DNA of 64,000 nucleotides from Caulifigura coniformis (lineage in GTDB: Bacteria; Planctomycetota; Planctomycetia; Planctomycetales; Planctomycetaceae), in contig NZ_CP036271.1 in the NCBI RefSeq assembly GCF_007745175.1, positions 868,001 to 932,000 of the forward strand. Direction: 5' to 3'. The stretch's first letter is position 1, and the number at the start of each line of letters is the position of its first letter. The position numbers and the translations under genes are program-made. The notes under the pieces are model-generated. The model saw only the letters and a list, made by a program, of their open reading frames with translations, ran no database searches and was not told the origin of the DNA. Shown piece after piece: positions 52,847-60,880 of this stretch.

Positions 52847-53410
52847 CTACTTGGCTGCGGGCTTCGGCAGCTCGATGTGCAGCAACTCCATTAGCTTCTT
52901 ATGCTCTGCCTCCGCCGCGGCCAGGTGCTTGTCCATGTCGGCACAGCACGAAGCCAGTTCCGCTTCCTTCGGGTCGTCCGTGATGTGCTTTTCCGCGTCG
53001 ACACAGCACTTCTCCGCCGCCTCGTAGTGCTTCTTCATGGCGTCGATGTGCTGCACGATCTCGGCGTTCTTCGCCGCCGTCTGGTCGATCTTCGCCAGTT
53101 CCTTCTTCGAAGACTCGACATTCTTCTTGACCTCGGCGACGTGTTCGCGGGCCGTTTGCGGGTCAAGCTGCTTCACCGTCTGCCCCTGCGAGCTCAAGGC
53201 CTGGGCGTGCGAGCGAGCCGACTGCTGGTAGCTGTAGGTCATCGACGGCCGGTAGCCGTTCGAGAACGAGCCACGCGACCGATACGAATTGCTCATTTCC
53301 TGCCGGCCCGGATTGGCTGGTTTGCCGGGAAAGTTTTGAGCAGGCAGTAGTGATGCGGTTCCTAATGCCAGGACAACCGCAGACAGAGTGGTGAAAGCGC
53401 GCAACGACAC
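52847..53410 (-). CDS. Secreted helical protein with paired cysteines
   Basis: A protein of 187 residues with a signal peptide (TTLSAVVLALGTASLLPA) and a Ser/Tyr-rich stretch, then a long charged helix (TAREHVAEVKKNVESSKKEL to the end). Two Cys pairs sit in matching contexts, EKCCVDAEKH and ASCCADMDKH, suggesting metal binding or disulfide cross-linking. I chose the GTG at 53410 because GAGGAGA lies six bases before it. The frame to 53482 adds an Arg-rich leader. It is divergent from the MerR/CopA operon. A metal role is inference. Confidence 0.75.
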   Translation of the reverse strand: MSLRAFTTLSAVVLALGTASLLPAQNFPGKPANPGRQEMSNSYRSRGSFSNGYRPSMTYSYQQSARSHAQALSSQGQTVKQLDPQTAREHVAEVKKNVESSKKELAKIDQTAAKNAEIVQHIDAMKKHYEAAEKCCVDAEKHITDDPKEAELASCCADMDKHLAAAEAEHKKLMELLHIELPKPAAK

Positions 53411-53607
53411 TGCAAATCTCCTCGTGCGAGATTCACTCCGCCGTTGCGATCGGCGGAGCGGAGCAAGTGAGCGTGATCTCAACTCAGAAACCGGAAACTC
53501 ACTTCATGTTGGATGGTCCAGTCATTGGCAACGCACGTGCCAAACCGCAGCCCTAGGCGTTTTCCACGGGACAGCACGGCTTGGCAGGGCTCAACGTCGA
53601 AGGTTCC

Positions 53608-53645
53608 GTGCGGATCCGCACAGTGCGGCCTGAATTCAGCCGCAC
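53608..53645. promoter_or_regulatory. Two palindromes upstream of the divergent Cys-pair and merR/copA genes
   Basis: A perfect 14-base palindrome (53608-53621, GTGCGG-type) is followed by a 23-base one (53623-53645) centred on GAATTC with GTGCGG/CCGCAC arms. They may be operators or a bidirectional terminator. The copA promoter lies just downstream. Confidence 0.5.
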
Positions 53646-53702
53646 GAGTGTGCGGATTCGTCCCACGCGGCGGGGCGATGCCGAATTCCAAGCCGGACGC
53701 CC

Positions 53703-53734
53703 TTGACCCTGTAGCCTAGTACGGGGTTTACAAT
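53703..53734 (+). promoter_or_regulatory. MerR-type promoter of the merR2-copA operon
   Basis: TTGACC at 53703-53708 and TACAAT at 53729-53734 are 20 bases apart, and an imperfect palindrome (ACCC-TGTA and TACG-GGGT halves) lies between. The ATG of the regulator starts six bases after the -10 box, so the transcript is probably leaderless. A similar box is at 58374. Confidence 0.8.
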
Positions 53735-53740
53735 CGAGAC

Positions 53741-54214
53741 ATGAAAGCGACTCAGACAGATTCGAAAGAACGCCCGCCGGCGTCATTGACGATCGGCCGC
53801 CTGGCGAGGGCTGCCGGCGTCGGAGTGGAGACAGTCCGCTTTTACGAACGCCAAGGATTGCTCGCCGAGCCAGAGCGTCGCAGCTCTGGGTATCGAAACT
53901 ACGGGGAAGCTGCGATCGCGAGGTTGCAGTTCATCCGACGTGCAAAAGAGCTCGGCTTCACGCTGAGCGAAATCAAGTCCCTTCTGGAATTGCGTCGCGA
54001 TCCCAGTTCAACGGCCGCAGATGTTCGGAGGCAGGCGCGGCAAAAGATCGAAGAGATCGACGAGAAGGTGCGCAGCCTGCAGCAGATCCGGGCCGCTCTG
54101 ATGCGACTCGTGGACGAGTGCCATGGTCACGGCCCATTGAGCGAATGCCCGATTGTCGACGCGATGGAGCACGGGCCCGGGACAACCGTGGCGACGAAAG
54201 GAAAGAAGTCATGA
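53741..54214 (+). CDS. MerR-family heavy-metal regulator coupled to the copA-type gene
   Basis: A protein of 157 residues with the MerR helix-turn-helix ([26 protein letters not shown]). It has Cys127 and Cys136 in [13 protein letters not shown], but no Cys at the position equivalent to Cys82 of Hg-type MerR (Ser/Thr there), as in Cu(I)/Ag(I)-sensing CueR-like proteins. The stop overlaps the ATPase start (ATGA). It probably responds to Cu(I) or a related ion. Confidence 0.88.
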   Translation: MKATQTDSKERPPASLTIGRLARAAGVGVETVRFYERQGLLAEPERRSSGYRNYGEAAIARLQFIRRAKELGFTLSEIKSLLELRRDPSSTAADVRRQARQKIEEIDEKVRSLQQIRAALMRLVDECHGHGPLSECPIVDAMEHGPGTTVATKGKKS

Positions 54215-56826
54215 AACACCAAGATCCAGTCTGCGGCATGCAAGTCGACGAATCGACGCCGCATCGGTTCGAGCACGACGGTCAAGTCGAGTACTTCTGC
54301 AGTGCCTCGTGCCGTCAAAAGTTCGTTGCGAATTCCCACCGCCATGCACATGCCGGTCACAAGACCGAGGGAGATCGTTCGTCCGCGATCGTGCCACCTG
54401 CCGGCGCTCATCCCCACGAAGGTGAGGCGATCGATCCGATCTGTCACATGACCGTGAATCCGGCCACGGCTCTGAAGGCCGAGAAGAACGGACGCACGGA
54501 GTATTTCTGCAGCGAGCACTGCAGGCAGAAGTTCCTCGGCACGCCTGCAGCGGGCCATTCCTGTTGTGGCGGCGGGCACCAACATGCCGCACCGGCCAAG
54601 AAGCCGACGAAGGCCTGGTTTTGTCCGATGTGCCCCGGTGTTGAGAGCGACACACCGGGTGACTGTCCCAAATGCGGCATGGCTCTGGAACGAGCTCAGC
54701 CGTCCAGCGGCACTACAATCTGGACATGTCCCATGCACCCGGAGGTGCGGCAGGATCATCCTGGAGAGTGTCCGATCTGCGGCATGGCGCTGGAGCCGAT
54801 TGCGGGCACACCTGGCGGCGACGACGACGTCGAGCTGCGATCCATGACTCGGCGATTCGTCGTGTCGGCGGTCCTCAGCCTTCCTCTGTTCCTGCTGGCG
54901 ATGGCGCCAATGGTTGGGATCGACACCCACGCCTGGCTGTCTTCGAAACAAAACCAGTGGCTCCAGTTTCTTCTGGCGACACCGGTCGTGTTATGGGGCG
55001 GCTGGCCCTTCTTCGTTCGGGGCTCGCGGTCGCTGATCTCACGGCGATTGAACATGTTTACGCTGATCGCCATCGGCACTGGGGCCGCGTATGTCTACAG
55101 CCTGGCGGCGATTCTGCTTCCAAACGCGTTTCCTGACTCGTTCAAGATGCACGGTGTGGTCGAACTCTACTTCGAGGCCGCCGCCGTCATTACAACGCTG
55201 GTTCTTCTCGGACAGGTGTTGGAGTTGCGCGCCCGTAAACGTACTGGAAGCGCCATTCGAGAACTGATGTCCTTGGCTCCGACGACGGCCCACCTTTTGA
55301 AAGACGGTACAGAAAGAGATGTGCCTCTTGAGCACGTTAAAGCCGGCGACCTGCTCCGGGTGCGCCCCGGTGAAAAAGTCCCCGTCGATGGAGTCGTCAC
55401 CGAAGGTCGAAGCTCAGTTGATGAATCGATGATCACCGGCGAGCCACTGCCGGTTGAGAAGTCGATCGATGAAAAAGTGATCGGCGGCACAATTAACTCC
55501 ACTGGCTCGTTTGTGATGCGGGCCGAGAGTGTGGGTGCTGAGACGATGCTCGCGCGTATCGTTCAGATGGTTGCAGACGCACGTCGGAGCCGAGCCCCGA
55601 TCCAACGCGTTGCTGACACTGTCGCGGGCTATTTTGTGCCCGGCGTGATCGCTGTGGCGCTGCTTACATTCGTTGCGTGGGCGACGTGGGGCCCAGAACC
55701 GAAGTTTGCTTACGCCTTGGTCAATGCGGTCGCAGTCCTCATCATCGCCTGTCCGTGCGCGCTCGGGTTAGCAACTCCCATGTCGATCATGGTTGGCGTT
55801 GGACGCGGCGCTCGGGAAGGCGTGTTGATCAAAAATGCGGAAGCTCTAGAACATCTGCAACGAGCCAAAACGATCGTTGTCGATAAGACCGGCACGCTGA
55901 CCGAAGGCCGCCCGAAGCTGACTGAAGTCACCGTCCTTGGTCAACATTCTGAGGGCGATCTCCTGCGGTTGGCCGCTTCCCTTGAGCAGTCCAGTGAACA
56001 TCCCCTGGCTCGAGCGATTGTCGAAGGTGCTCGCGAGAAGAAGCTCACCTTAGTCGACGCCTCCACATTTGCTTCGATCACTGGCGGTGGTCTCGAAGGT
56101 ACTGTTGATTCGCGGAAGGTACTGATTGGGACGCTTGTGCTCATGCGAGAGCGCTCGGTCTCGGGTCTAGACGGTGCGGAAGATCGCGCTCGTCCACTTC
56201 AAGAGAAGGGCCAGACTGCGATGTTTGTTGCAGTTGATGGACATGTCGCCGGGCTGCTTGCGGTCGCAGATCCGATCAAGGCGACGACTCAGGAAGCGCT
56301 GCGCGACTTGCATCAACAAGGGTTGCGCGTCGTGATGCTGACTGGAGACCATGAAAACACCGCACGTGCCGTCGCCGGCTCGCTTGGCATCGATGAGTTC
56401 CAAGCAGGTGTTAAACCAGACGACAAGCAGCGTTATGTCGAAGAACTGAAGAAACGCGGCGCTATCGTGGCGATGGCGGGAGATGGTGTGAACGATGCCC
56501 CAGCTCTCGCCGCGGCCGATGTCGGCATTGCGATGGGAACTGGAACCGATGTGGCAATCGAAAGTGCCGGTGTCACATTGGTCAAAGGTGACCTGCGGGG
56601 GATAACGAAGGCCGTGAGGCTCAGCCGCAGCGTGATGCGAAACATCCGACAGAATCTGTTCTTCGCCTTTATCTACAACGTGCTCGGCGTCCCGGTTGCG
56701 GCAGGACTGCTCTACCCATTTTTCGGCATTCTGCTTTCACCCGTGGTTGCCGCAGCTGCCATGAGTCTCAGTTCCGTGTCGGTGATTGCCAATTCGTTGC
56801 GACTGCGCTCTGCGCGATTGTCGTGA
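54211..56826 (+). CDS. copA: CopA-type P1B copper-transporting ATPase with YHS and CPMHP metal-binding N terminus
   Basis: A protein of 871 residues. The N terminus carries two YHS-type sites (PVCGM...FCSASC, residues 5-40, and PICHM...FCSEHC, 76-108) and two heavy-metal-binding motifs ([23 protein letters not shown] and WTCPMHPE...ECPICGMAL, 138-195) instead of HMA domains. The core has the transport site [11 protein letters not shown] (about 512), DKTGT (about 557), SEHPLA and [10 protein letters not shown] (about 756). The C-terminal helices have N-x6-Y and MSLSSVS signatures of Cu(I) pumps. It exports Cu(I) across the inner membrane. Confidence 0.95.
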   Translation: MKHQDPVCGMQVDESTPHRFEHDGQVEYFCSASCRQKFVANSHRHAHAGHKTEGDRSSAIVPPAGAHPHEGEAIDPICHMTVNPATALKAEKNGRTEYFCSEHCRQKFLGTPAAGHSCCGGGHQHAAPAKKPTKAWFCPMCPGVESDTPGDCPKCGMALERAQPSSGTTIWTCPMHPEVRQDHPGECPICGMALEPIAGTPGGDDDVELRSMTRRFVVSAVLSLPLFLLAMAPMVGIDTHAWLSSKQNQWLQFLLATPVVLWGGWPFFVRGSRSLISRRLNMFTLIAIGTGAAYVYSLAAILLPNAFPDSFKMHGVVELYFEAAAVITTLVLLGQVLELRARKRTGSAIRELMSLAPTTAHLLKDGTERDVPLEHVKAGDLLRVRPGEKVPVDGVVTEGRSSVDESMITGEPLPVEKSIDEKVIGGTINSTGSFVMRAESVGAETMLARIVQMVADARRSRAPIQRVADTVAGYFVPGVIAVALLTFVAWATWGPEPKFAYALVNAVAVLIIACPCALGLATPMSIMVGVGRGAREGVLIKNAEALEHLQRAKTIVVDKTGTLTEGRPKLTEVTVLGQHSEGDLLRLAASLEQSSEHPLARAIVEGAREKKLTLVDASTFASITGGGLEGTVDSRKVLIGTLVLMRERSVSGLDGAEDRARPLQEKGQTAMFVAVDGHVAGLLAVADPIKATTQEALRDLHQQGLRVVMLTGDHENTARAVAGSLGIDEFQAGVKPDDKQRYVEELKKRGAIVAMAGDGVNDAPALAAADVGIAMGTGTDVAIESAGVTLVKGDLRGITKAVRLSRSVMRNIRQNLFFAFIYNVLGVPVAAGLLYPFFGILLSPVVAAAAMSLSSVSVIANSLRLRSARLS

Positions 56827-58209
56827 TTACGGCGCAGCGGCCGTGGGAGGATCTGCCGGTTCCGCTTCATCGGGAACGATTGGGGCGTCGGTGCCGGGGA
56901 AATCTTCTAACTGAATCAACCCGGCAATGTCAGCAGCGGCGCTCCATCGCGACTGAAGCGACGTCAGGTAAGACAGGCTTGAGTCAATCAACGCCCGCTG
57001 CGTTTGCAGCAATCGCAAGAGATCAAGCTGACCACTTTCCAAGCCGCTGCGGGCGACTTTCACACCCTCTTGGGCTCGCGGGATGATCCGCTCCCGATAA
57101 CGCACGACTTGTTGTTGCGCCTGCTGGTACCTCCCAATGGCGTCAGCCATCTGCCTGGCGATGTCCAGTTGCGTTCGAGCAACGGCTTGCTGAGATTTTG
57201 TTACTTCAGCACAGGCCGCAGAAATATTTCCCTGGTTCTTGTTCCAAACGGGGATGGGAATCTCGGCCTGAAGAATGGCCAAGTTGTGCGGCGACATCAC
57301 TTGGTAAATGTAGCCCGTGCTCAGTGTGACGTTCGGGAAGGGCTGAACTTCGGCACGCTGCAAAAGAAATCTTGATCGATTGACCTCCCGTTCGGCGATT
57401 TGCACTTCCGCATTTCGCGGAACAAAGCCGGCTGCGTTCACGAATGGAATTATGCCATCGGGTTCCTGGAGCAGTGGCCCAGAGACAGCCAGATCAGGTG
57501 CATCATGCAAAGCCAGATCGGTAGCGAGTTGACGGCGGGCAGCTCGTAACTCAGCGATGGCGTTTTCATGAGAGACCTCTGCTTTTTCGAGTTCAATCTC
57601 AAACAGCAGGGTGTCACCTCGCGTCCCTTCGCCGGCCGCTTGGAGTTTGCGCCCTGATTCCGCGACATCGCTACTGAGCTGAATCAGCCGCCGAAGGACT
57701 GTGACTTTGCGCTGCGCAGCCAAGACGCTGAAGTAGTCCTTCCGTACCGCGGTCAGTAATTCAAACCTGGTCCTCACGAAGCGAAGTTCGGCCTGAGTAA
57801 CCTCCTGACAGGCCGCGGCCTGGTCCAAACCGAGCTTATGTTTGGTGACGATTTCCTGGCTAAGCTGACTGAAATACTGACTGTCTCGCCCGCCGATCTG
57901 CATGCCGCCGCCGTTAAGCGTCGGGTTGGGGTACAAGCCCGCCTGATAGGCCTTTCCACGTGCTGCCTGAATGCCGGCCGCGGATTCGCGCAGCCGTGGA
58001 TTTGACCGCTCAGCCCAATGGATCAGAGAGTCGAGAGTGTGCGAGACAGTCGGCTGCGATTCTACGAGCGTCTCAGCATTCGGTTCTGCAGCAGAACAAG
58101 TCAGAGGTGCCGCGAACAACGACAACGTGCCTATGCCGCCGAACAAGCAGATCATCGCGCGACGGCGCAGGCGCAGGGTGCAATCCAGCATGCAGCATCG
58201 CCGATCCAT
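56827..58209 (-). CDS. TolC-family outer-membrane efflux channel (CusC/CzcC-like)
   Basis: A protein of 460 residues with a signal peptide and the TolC repeat: LIHWAERSNPRLRESAAGIQAARGKAYQAGLYPNPTLNGGG and AEVQPFPNVTLSTGY, with long helices (LLQTQRALIDSSLSYLTSLQ). It should form the outer-membrane duct for the RND pump further right. It is convergent with copA with no gap, and divergent from the efflux operon with the MerR-box promoter between them. Three ATGs near the N terminus are possible starts. Confidence 0.9.
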   Translation of the reverse strand: MDRRCCMLDCTLRLRRRAMICLFGGIGTLSLFAAPLTCSAAEPNAETLVESQPTVSHTLDSLIHWAERSNPRLRESAAGIQAARGKAYQAGLYPNPTLNGGGMQIGGRDSQYFSQLSQEIVTKHKLGLDQAAACQEVTQAELRFVRTRFELLTAVRKDYFSVLAAQRKVTVLRRLIQLSSDVAESGRKLQAAGEGTRGDTLLFEIELEKAEVSHENAIAELRAARRQLATDLALHDAPDLAVSGPLLQEPDGIIPFVNAAGFVPRNAEVQIAEREVNRSRFLLQRAEVQPFPNVTLSTGYIYQVMSPHNLAILQAEIPIPVWNKNQGNISAACAEVTKSQQAVARTQLDIARQMADAIGRYQQAQQQVVRYRERIIPRAQEGVKVARSGLESGQLDLLRLLQTQRALIDSSLSYLTSLQSRWSAAADIAGLIQLEDFPGTDAPIVPDEAEPADPPTAAAP

Positions 58210-58519
58210 GGCAAATCGATTAACGTAGTTGCTCCCCCGCTCAGTTCATCGATCCTGCACCTAAGAAAACTCCGCAATCCTCAGGAAAGGACGCACAAAC
58301 TGCCTCGCCGGTACAAACGGACTGCAGGGTTTGCCCGACAGCCAGAAGAACTTGAGAATCAACCAGAAAACGATTGACTCTGTACCGTAGTACGGAGCTT
58401 AGATTTCTCACGGCTGAACCGCGGCGAAACAGACGTTGACCCAGCCGATTCGAAGTTCGTCTTTACGGTCGCACAGCTTCAACCTACGATTCCCGAGTTC
58501 GGCAACTGGAGCCATTTTC
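58210..58519. promoter_or_regulatory. Divergent regulatory region of tolC-like and efflux genes
   Basis: About 310 bases with the MerR-type promoter at 58374-58404. No other gene or hairpin was seen. Confidence 0.6.
58374..58404 (+). promoter_or_regulatory. Second MerR-type promoter, efflux operon
   Basis: TTGACT at 58374-58379 and TTAGAT at 58399-58404 are 19 bases apart. The palindrome at 58378-58397 has halves CTCTGTAC and GTACGGAG (one mismatch). It resembles the copA promoter box (TTGACC, TGTA...TACGG, 20-base spacing), which suggests the same regulator. Confidence 0.8.
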
Positions 58520-58921
58520 GTGTCGCGGATTTTGCTGAGCCTGATGCTCATCGGAACGTTGCTTTTCGGGCAAACGTTCTGCTGCTGCACGGCGAAGGCC
58601 TCCGCGCTGCTTCAATCAGTTTCAGCCCAAGACGTGCCGTCGTGCTGCTGCGCTACTGACCAGGGGTCATGTCCCAACCGTGATCAGCGGCAGAATTGCC
58701 CCTGCAAACATAAGCGACAGCTCGCTGATGTCGGAGCGACTGTGAGCATGGACGCTTCAGTGCAGCTGCAACATGGGCTTGTTGCGCTGGTTACTGAAGA
58801 TCATTGCGAAGTCGCGCTGGAAATCGCGCCGCTGCTGGCCCGACGTGAGGCACAACAAGAGTCTGTCAGGGCACTACCGCGCACAGATCGCGTTGCGCTT
58901 TCTCAACTACTGCTCTGCTAG
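58520..58921 (+). CDS. Secreted Cys-rich protein of the efflux operon
   Basis: A protein of 133 residues with a hydrophobic signal segment (LLSLMLIGTLLFGQTF) and about 12 cysteines in clusters (FCCC, SCCCATDQGSCP, NCPCKH). It is probably a periplasmic metal-binding protein. I chose the GTG at 58520 because CTGGAG precedes it and the signal segment then starts at once. The frame also opens with TTG at 58436. There is no named family. Confidence 0.65.
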   Translation: MSRILLSLMLIGTLLFGQTFCCCTAKASALLQSVSAQDVPSCCCATDQGSCPNRDQRQNCPCKHKRQLADVGATVSMDASVQLQHGLVALVTEDHCEVALEIAPLLARREAQQESVRALPRTDRVALSQLLLC

Positions 58922-59065
58922 TCAGCTGACGCCGGTCCCTGCTTCGGGATTCGAGTTCTTCAGCTGTCACTAATCTCTTCAATCGGCTCTTGGTGTGCGC
59001 GCATTCCCGCGCGCTCACTTCTCCATGAGGCATTGATTGCCTCCGATGCCAAAGGACTGAATTCC

Positions 59066-59962
59066 ATGCAGACACGACCACGGCTCGGCCAAGTGGCCGC
59101 CCTGTTTCTATTCGCCTCGTTACCACTGATCGCGGTTCTCGGATGCAATTCCAGTCGCGACCCGCAGACGAGCAGCACCGTCACGAATGAAGAGAAGGCC
59201 GCGAAAGCGACCGACGAACCGAAGTCTGACACGCCGTCAGCCGACGCCGAGCATGCGCACAAGCCCGGTGCCCATGGTGGGCTTATCGTTTCCATCGGCT
59301 TGGACAGCTATCACGCCGAAGCAGTTGTTGAGCAAGGCGGTGCTCTGAAGCTGTTGATGCTCGGAAAGGATGAATCCCGAATCCTTGAGGTCGAAAAGCA
59401 AACCCTTAAGGCCTACGTCAAAGCAGCGGCCTCGTCTGAGGCAGTCCCGATCGATGTCGCCCCAGTCCCTCAAGATGGAGATGCCGCAGGAAAGACCTCG
59501 CAGTTCGTTGCCCAACTCCCTGAGGAACTTAAAGGCAAAGAACTCGACGTCACCATTCCCAACATTCGCATCAATGGGGAGCGGTTCCGCATCGGCTTTA
59601 CCACGCGCCAAGAAAACCACGAACCCGGACATGCTTCGATGCCGGGCGGTGTGGCTTCCGCCGACGAGCGTGAGCTGTATTTGACTCCCGGCGGCAAGTA
59701 CACGCTTGCCGATATTGCGGCCAACGGAAACAAGACCGCCGCGGAGAAGTTCAAAGGCGTCGCCTCGAACCACGATCTGAAGCCGAAAGTCGGTGACCGG
59801 ATTTGCCCCGTGACGCTCACGAAGGCCAATCCCGATTTCACGTGGGTCATCGATGGACAGAACTACCAGTTCTGCTGCCCGCCATGTGTTGATGAATACG
59901 TGGCGATGGCGAAGACCAAGCCAGAAGAGCTGCAGCCAGCCGACTCATTTGTGAAGAAATAA
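59066..59962 (+). CDS. Lipoprotein with C-terminal metal-site (TRASH/YHS-like) motif
   Basis: A protein of 298 residues with a lipobox (IAVLGC). The linker has HAHKPGAHGG, and the C terminus has ICPVTLTKANPDFTWVIDGQNYQFCCPPCVDEYV, a YHS/TRASH-type metal site with Cys near Cys-Cys-x2-Cys. The middle part (YHAEAVVEQGGALKLLMLG) resembles copper-resistance accessory domains. AAAGGA lies ahead of the ATG at 59066. It is probably a periplasmic Cu-binding lipoprotein. Confidence 0.8.
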   Translation: MQTRPRLGQVAALFLFASLPLIAVLGCNSSRDPQTSSTVTNEEKAAKATDEPKSDTPSADAEHAHKPGAHGGLIVSIGLDSYHAEAVVEQGGALKLLMLGKDESRILEVEKQTLKAYVKAAASSEAVPIDVAPVPQDGDAAGKTSQFVAQLPEELKGKELDVTIPNIRINGERFRIGFTTRQENHEPGHASMPGGVASADERELYLTPGGKYTLADIAANGNKTAAEKFKGVASNHDLKPKVGDRICPVTLTKANPDFTWVIDGQNYQFCCPPCVDEYVAMAKTKPEELQPADSFVKK

Positions 59963-59982
59963 CTTCAGCCATGGGAGAAACC

Positions 59983-60354
59983 ATGATTCGTAGTTCCGTG
60001 TTCCTGTGCTTGCTCCTGACGGTCGCGTTCGCATGGATGGCCGGTTGCCAACGCGCCTCCGAGCGTCCAGCTGGCTCAAGCAGCGCGACGAAAAGCGATT
60101 CCATCGCTGCGAACCTCGCCAAGCTCCCGCCCGAAGATCGAGCAGTCGCCGAAGCCCAGGGCTACTGCGCTGCAGAGCCTGAGAATCCTCTGGGCGGGAT
60201 GGGCGTTCCGATCAAAGTCATGGTCAAAGATCAGCCTGTGTTTGTGTGTTGTGCCGGCTGCGAGAAAAAAGTGTTGCGTGACGCGGATGTCACTCTCGCG
60301 GAGGTCGCCGATTTGAAAGCTAAGGTCGCCGCCGAAAAGGCAGCGAAGCCCTAA
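59983..60354 (+). CDS. Small metal-site lipoprotein
   Basis: A protein of 123 residues with a lipobox (AWMAGC) and a Cys motif, QGYCAAEPENPLGGMGVPIKV then VFVCCAGCEKKV, like the site of the preceding lipoprotein. GGGAGA lies four bases before the ATG at 59983, which decides the start. It is the second of three small periplasmic metal proteins in the operon. Confidence 0.8.
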   Translation: MIRSSVFLCLLLTVAFAWMAGCQRASERPAGSSSATKSDSIAANLAKLPPEDRAVAEAQGYCAAEPENPLGGMGVPIKVMVKDQPVFVCCAGCEKKVLRDADVTLAEVADLKAKVAAEKAAKP

Positions 60355-60398
60355 TCCAGTTTGTTCACCCTTTGAAGTTTCGAAAGGAGTTTTTAGCG

Positions 60399-60725
60399 AT
60401 GCGAACGTTACTCATGGTCCTTGGGGGTGTGATTGCAGCAACGGGACTGCTCCCAGCCGCGGATGCCCCTGTCGAAAACACCACGATCACCGTCGAAGGC
60501 ATGCACTGCGCGGGTTGTGCCAAAAACCTGTCTACGAAATTGAAGGCAGTGAAGTGTGTGAAAGGAGCGGAAGTCGACCTCGCCACTAAGACGGCCAAGA
60601 TCACTCCCGCTGACAAAGAAAAGGTCTCTCCCAAAGCCTTGTGGGAGACGGTCGTGAAGGCCGGCTACAAGCCGACCAAACTTGTCGGCCCGTCCGGCAC
60701 GTTCACGGAGACACCTGGAGCGTGA
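60399..60725 (+). CDS. Periplasmic HMA-domain metal-binding protein
   Basis: A protein of 108 residues with a signal peptide (LLMVLGGVIAATGLLPAADA) and one HMA domain (TITVEGMHCAGCAKNLSTKL, Cys-x2-Cys). It is MerP/CopZ-like but exported. AAAGGAG precedes the ATG at 60399. It lies in the efflux operon and may deliver Cu(I) to the adaptor or the pump. Confidence 0.9.
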   Translation: MRTLLMVLGGVIAATGLLPAADAPVENTTITVEGMHCAGCAKNLSTKLKAVKCVKGAEVDLATKTAKITPADKEKVSPKALWETVVKAGYKPTKLVGPSGTFTETPGA

Positions 60726-60738
60726 AGCAGACGAAACA

Positions 60739-60801
60739 CCCGATCGTCCGCCGTTCGGCGGCGATGCTCCCCAAGCCCCGTAGCCTAGGCGGACGATCGG
60801 G
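60739..60801 (+). other. Long stem-loop between the HMA and adaptor genes
   Basis: Fourteen bases (60739-60752) pair perfectly with 60788-60801 around a 35-base loop. There is no T run. It may tune expression between the two genes or stabilise the mRNA. Confidence 0.7.
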
Positions 60802-60880
60802 ATTTGATGCGATGTTCATCCATTCTAGGAACCGTGCACAGCCAGAGCTGGCCGGCACGGTCCCAAGGCAGGCATTTCCA

